This document shows, one piece after another, positions 60,520 through 64,000 of a DNA stretch of 64,000 bases; the stretch's first letter is position 1, and the number at the start of each line of letters is the position of its first letter. Location of the stretch: NCBI RefSeq assembly GCF_051401765.1, contig NW_027480440.1, positions 682,001 through 746,000 of the forward strand, read 5' to 3'. Under the pieces are notes generated by a model. It did no database searches. It was not told the origin of the DNA and saw only the letters and a list, made by a program, of their open reading frames with translations. Source of the stretch: Calliopsis andreniformis. Lineage: Eukaryota > Arthropoda > Insecta > Hymenoptera > Andrenidae. The position numbers and the translations under genes are program-made.

Positions 60520-63320
60520 AATCCTCAATCCTCAATCCTCATTCTTCAATCCTCAACACCCGATCCTCAATCTTCAATCGTCAATCCTCAATCCTCAATT
60601 CTCAATCCTCAATCCTCAATCCACAATCCTCAGACCTCAAACATCAATACTCAAACCTCAGTCCTCGTCCTCAACCCACAACCCTCAATCCACGATCCTC
60701 AATCTTCAATCCTCAATACTCAATCTTCAATCCTCAATCCTCAACACTCAATACTCAATCGTCAATCTTATATCCTCGATACTCAATCTTCAATACTCAA
60801 TACTCAATCCTCAATCCTCAATGCTCATTCTTCAATCCTCAATACCTAATCCTCAATCTTCAATCCTCAATCCTCAATCCTCAATTCTCAATCCTCAATC
60901 CTCAGTCCTCAGTTCTGAAACCTCAATCCTCAATCCTCAGACCGCATCCTCAATCCTCAATCCTCAATCCTCAATCTTCAATCCTCAATACTCAATCTTC
61001 AATCCTCAATCCTCAACACTCAATACTCAATCGTCAACCTTATATTCTCGATACTCAATCTTCAATACTCAATACTCAATCCTCAATCCTCAATGCTCAT
61101 TCTTCAATCCTCAATACCTAATCCTCAATCCTCAATCCTCAATCCTCAATCCTCATTCCTCAAACCTCAATCGTCAACCCTCAGTCCTCATCTTCAATTC
61201 TCAATTCTCAATCCTCAATCCTCAATCCTCAATCTTCAAACATCAATACTCAATATTCAATCCTCAATCCTCAATCCTCACTCCTCAATCCTCAATCCTC
61301 AATATTCAACACACAATCCTCAATCATCAATCCTCAATCCTCATTCTTCGATACTCAACACCCAATCCTCAATCTTCAATCCTCAATACTCAATCCTCAA
61401 TTCTCAATCCTCAATCCTCAATCCTCAGGCCTCAAACATCAATACTCAACCCTCAGTCCTCGTCCTCAATCCACAACCCTCAATCCTCGATCCTCAGTCC
61501 TCAAACCTCAATCCTGAATCCTCAATCCTGAATCCACAATGTTCAGCCTTCAGTCCTCAACAATCAGTTGTCAATCCTCAATCCACAATAGAATATCCTC
61601 AATTCAGATGATTCAATGCTCAATACTCGACCTGCAATCTTCAAATCTCTATCCGCAAGCATCAATCCTCATCACTCAACCCTCAACATTAAGTCCCCAA
61701 TCCTGAATCTTCAATCCTCAACCCTCAATCCTCAATCCTCAATCCTCAACCTTCAATCCTCAATACTCAATATTCAGTCCTCAATCCTCAATCATCGACC
61801 CTCAATCCTCAATCGTCAATCTCCAATCCTCGATCCTCAATCCTCAATTTTCAATCCTCAATCCTCAATCCTCAGACCTGAAACATCAATACTCAACCCT
61901 CAGTCCTCGTCCTCAATCCACAACCCTCAATCCTCGATCCTCAATCTTCAATCCTCAATACTCAATCTTCAATCCTCAATCCTCAATCCTCAATCCTCAA
62001 TCCTCAATCGTCAATCCTCTATCCTCAATCCTCATTCTTCAATCCTCAATACCCAATCCTCAGTCCTCAATCTTCAATCCTCAATACTCAATCTTCAATC
62101 CTCAATCCTCAATCCTTAATCCTTAATCCTCAATCCTCAAACTTCATTCCTCAATACTCAATACTCAATCCTCAATCCTCAATCTTCAATCCTCAATACT
62201 CAATCTCCAATCCTCAATCCTCATTCTTCAATCCTCAGTACCCAATCCTCAATCTTCAATCCTCAATACTCAATATTCAGTCCTCAATCCTCAATCCTCG
62301 TCCCTCAATCCTCAATCGTCAATCTCCAATCCTGAATACTCAATCTTCAATCCTCAACCCTCAATCCTCAATCCTCAATCCTCAATCCTCATTCTTCAAT
62401 CCCCAATATCCAATCCTCAATCTTCAATCCTCAATCCTCAATTCTCAATCCTCAATCCTCAGTCCTCAGACCTCAACCCTCAATCCTCAAGCCTGAGGCC
62501 TCATCCTCAATCCACAACCCTCAATCCACGATCCTCAATCTTCAATCCTCAATACTCAATCTTCAATCCTCAATCCTCAACACTCAATACTCAATCGTCA
62601 ATCTTATATCCTCGATACTCAATCTTCAATACTCAATACTCAATCCTCAATCCTCAATGCTCATTCTTCAATCCTCAATACCTAATCCTCAATCTTCAAT
62701 CCTCAATCCTCAATCCTCAATTCTCAATCCTCAATCCTCAGTCCTCAGTTCTCAAACCTCAATCCTCAATGCTCAGACCGCATCCTCAATCCTCAATCCT
62801 CAATCCTCAATCTTCAATCCTCAATACTCAACCTTCAATCATCAATCCTCAACACTCAATACTCAATCGTCAATCTTATATTCTCGATACTCAATCTTCA
62901 ATTCTCAATTCTCAATCCTCAATCCTCAATCCTCAATCTTCAAACATCAATACTCAATATTCAATCCTCAATCCTCAATCCTCAGTCCTCAATCCTCAAT
63001 CCTCAATATTCAACACACAATCCTCAATCATCATTCCTCAATTCTCAATACTCAGCAGTATATTCTGAATTCTCATGGTTCAATTCTCAATCCACAATAT
63101 TCAGTAATCAAATCTCAATCCTCAAACACCAACTCTCAACTCTCAATCCTCAACACTCAGTCCTCTCTCTTCAATCCTCCATCCTCAATCCTCAATCCTC
63201 AAGCGTCAATCCTCAATCCTCAATCCTCAATCCTCATTCCTCAATCTTCAACCCACAATCCTCAATCCTCAATCTTCAATCCTCAAGGCTCAATCTTCAA
63301 TCCTCAATCCTCAATCCTCA
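60520..63320 (+). repeat. 2,940-bp tandem repeat, copy 2
   Basis: Every line I compared from 60,541 to about 63,310 equals the line 2,940 bp earlier, with no difference noticed. It leaves copy 1 near 63,320: copy 1 has CCTTAATCC at about 60,383, while copy 2 continues with CCTCAATCC and CATTCTTC. Confidence 0.9.
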
Positions 63321-64000
63321 ATCCTCAATCCTCATTCTTCAATCCACAATACCCAATCCTCAATCTTCAACCCTCGATCCTCAATCCTCAATTTTCAATC
63401 CTCAATCCTCAATCCTCAGACCTGAAACATCAATACTCAACCCTCAGTCCTCGTCCTCAATCCACAACCCTCAATCCTCGATCCTCAATCTTCAATCCTC
63501 AATACTCAATCTTCAATCCTCAATCCTCAATCCTCAATCCTTAATCCTCAATTCTCAATCCTCAATCCTCAAACCTCAATCTTCAATCCTCAGTCCTCAA
63601 TCTTCAATCCTCAATACTCAATCTTCAATCCTCATTCTTCAATCCTCAGTACCCAATCCTCAATCTTCAATCCTCAATACTCAATCTTCAATCCTCAATC
63701 CTCAGCCCTCAATACTCTGGCATCAATCTTCAATCCTCAATCCTCAATCCTCAATCCTCAATCCTCATTCTTCAATCATCAATACCCAATCCTCAATCTT
63801 CAATCCTCAATCCTCAATGCTCAATTCTGAATCCTCAATCCTCAAACCTCAATCTTCAATCCTCAGTCCTCAATCTTCAATCCTCAATACTCAATCTTCA
63901 ATCCTCAATCCTCAGTCCTCACACCTCAATTCTGAATCCTGAATACTCAATCTTCAATCCTCAATCCTCAATCTTCAATCCTCAACCCTCAATCCTTAAT
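63321..64000 (+). repeat. Terminal segment homologous to 54.73-55.4 kb
   Basis: From CATTCTTC at 63,333 the sequence follows 54,742 onward at an offset near 8,591, including CTCTGGCATC near 63,714 (55,124) and the CTGAATCCTGAATACTC stretch near 63,931. The array runs off the end of the window. Confidence 0.82.

Larger units (their letters stand above)
1..64000 (+). repeat. Heptanucleotide satellite array, monomer CCTCAAT
   Basis: The entire window is head-to-tail CCTCAAT and one- or two-base variants, always in the same orientation. The monomer has three C, two A, two T and no G, so the + strand is almost G-free; every G is a mutated position (commonly CAGT, CGTC, TGAAT or CGAT). Changes fall mostly in the first two bases (CTTCAAT, ACTCAAT, CATCAAT) and in the second A (CCTCAGT), while the central TCAA is the most stable part. 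Heptamer phase is kept almost everywhere. Large blocks are duplicated as HORs (listed separately). No edge of the array is visible on either side. Arrays like this are known as satellite DNA in eukaryotic heterochromatin; the chromosomal location here is inference. Confidence 0.97.

Noticed and set aside
1..64000. CRISPR array
   Set aside because: The repeats are 7 bp and contiguous, with no 20-40 bp unique spacers, no constant direct repeat and no cas genes.
1..64000. Telomeric repeat
   Set aside because: ATTGAGG resembles heptameric telomere motifs such as TTTAGGG only in length and GG content. It is heavily mutated and HOR-structured, unlike telomerase-made tracts, and I know of no telomere with this motif.
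1..64000. Cyanobacterial short tandemly repeated repetitive (STRR) heptamers
   Set aside because: Those are short intergenic arrays with other motifs. 64 kb without a single gene does not fit a bacterial chromosome.
1..64000. tRNA, rRNA, riboswitch, terminator or replication-origin features
   Set aside because: The + strand has almost no G, so stable stems cannot form within it. No conserved RNA motif or origin-like unique region was seen.

Overview
The whole 64 kb window is one satellite-DNA array. From the first base to the last, the + strand is built from a 7-bp monomer, CCTCAAT (complement ATTGAGG), with point-mutated versions such as CTTCAAT, ACTCAAT, CATCAAT, CGTCAAT, CCTCAGT, CCTCATT, CCTCAAC and CCTGAAT. 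I found no unique sequence, no credible protein gene, no tRNA or rRNA, no transposon, no CRISPR array and no inverted segment. The many long + strand ORFs are a by-product of the repeat. The monomer has no stop triplet in any forward phase, and because 7 is not divisible by 3, all three forward frames read the same seven-residue cycle ILNPQSS. The reverse strand has TGA in every frame. An array of this size and layering suggests eukaryotic heterochromatin (pericentromeric, subtelomeric or sex-chromosome type). Nothing in the window identifies the species.

Layout, with boundaries good to about one or two monomers because junctions fall in repeats: 1-1,990, a 1,110-bp higher-order repeat (HOR), one full and one partial copy; 1,991-2,622, linker; 2,623-14,043, three near-identical tandem copies of a 3,807-bp HOR; 14,044-24,808, unit A of a roughly 10-kb HOR; 24,809-33,820, unit B of the same HOR, shorter through deletions (412, 286, 649 and 406 bp relative to A); 31,387-39,419, a 4,013/4,020-bp tandem pair overlapping the end of B; 40,060-45,060, a 2,902-bp pair with a nested 509-bp duplication; 45,311-47,500, a 1,250-bp pair, each copy with a nested 300-bp pair; 47,501-53,240, a mosaic of pieces seen at 17-23 kb, including a 2,023-bp pair; 53,241-57,579, irregular monomers and small tandem duplications; 57,580-63,320, a 2,940-bp pair; 63,321-64,000, a return to sequence seen at about 54.7-55.4 kb. 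Material at 58-59 kb and 61-62 kb also matches the first 0.7 kb.

Two regularities tie the array together. First, heptamer register is almost never lost. The recurrent exception is a 6-bp monomer, usually CCTCGT or CCTCAT just after a CCTCAG-type monomer. Every HOR period or inter-copy indel whose 6-mers I tallied equals a whole number of 7-mers plus the 6-mers counted (for example 3,807 = 537x7 + 8x6). Second, a set of strongly diverged but still heptamer-phased modules recurs dozens of times. They begin with AGAATAT and fall into four paralogous classes, which act as landmarks and record an older HOR organisation.

The picture is an old, mutated heptamer array that was later amplified in large blocks by in-register unequal exchange or a similar process. 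Assembly error could mimic or distort the copy numbers of the near-identical blocks and should be excluded first.
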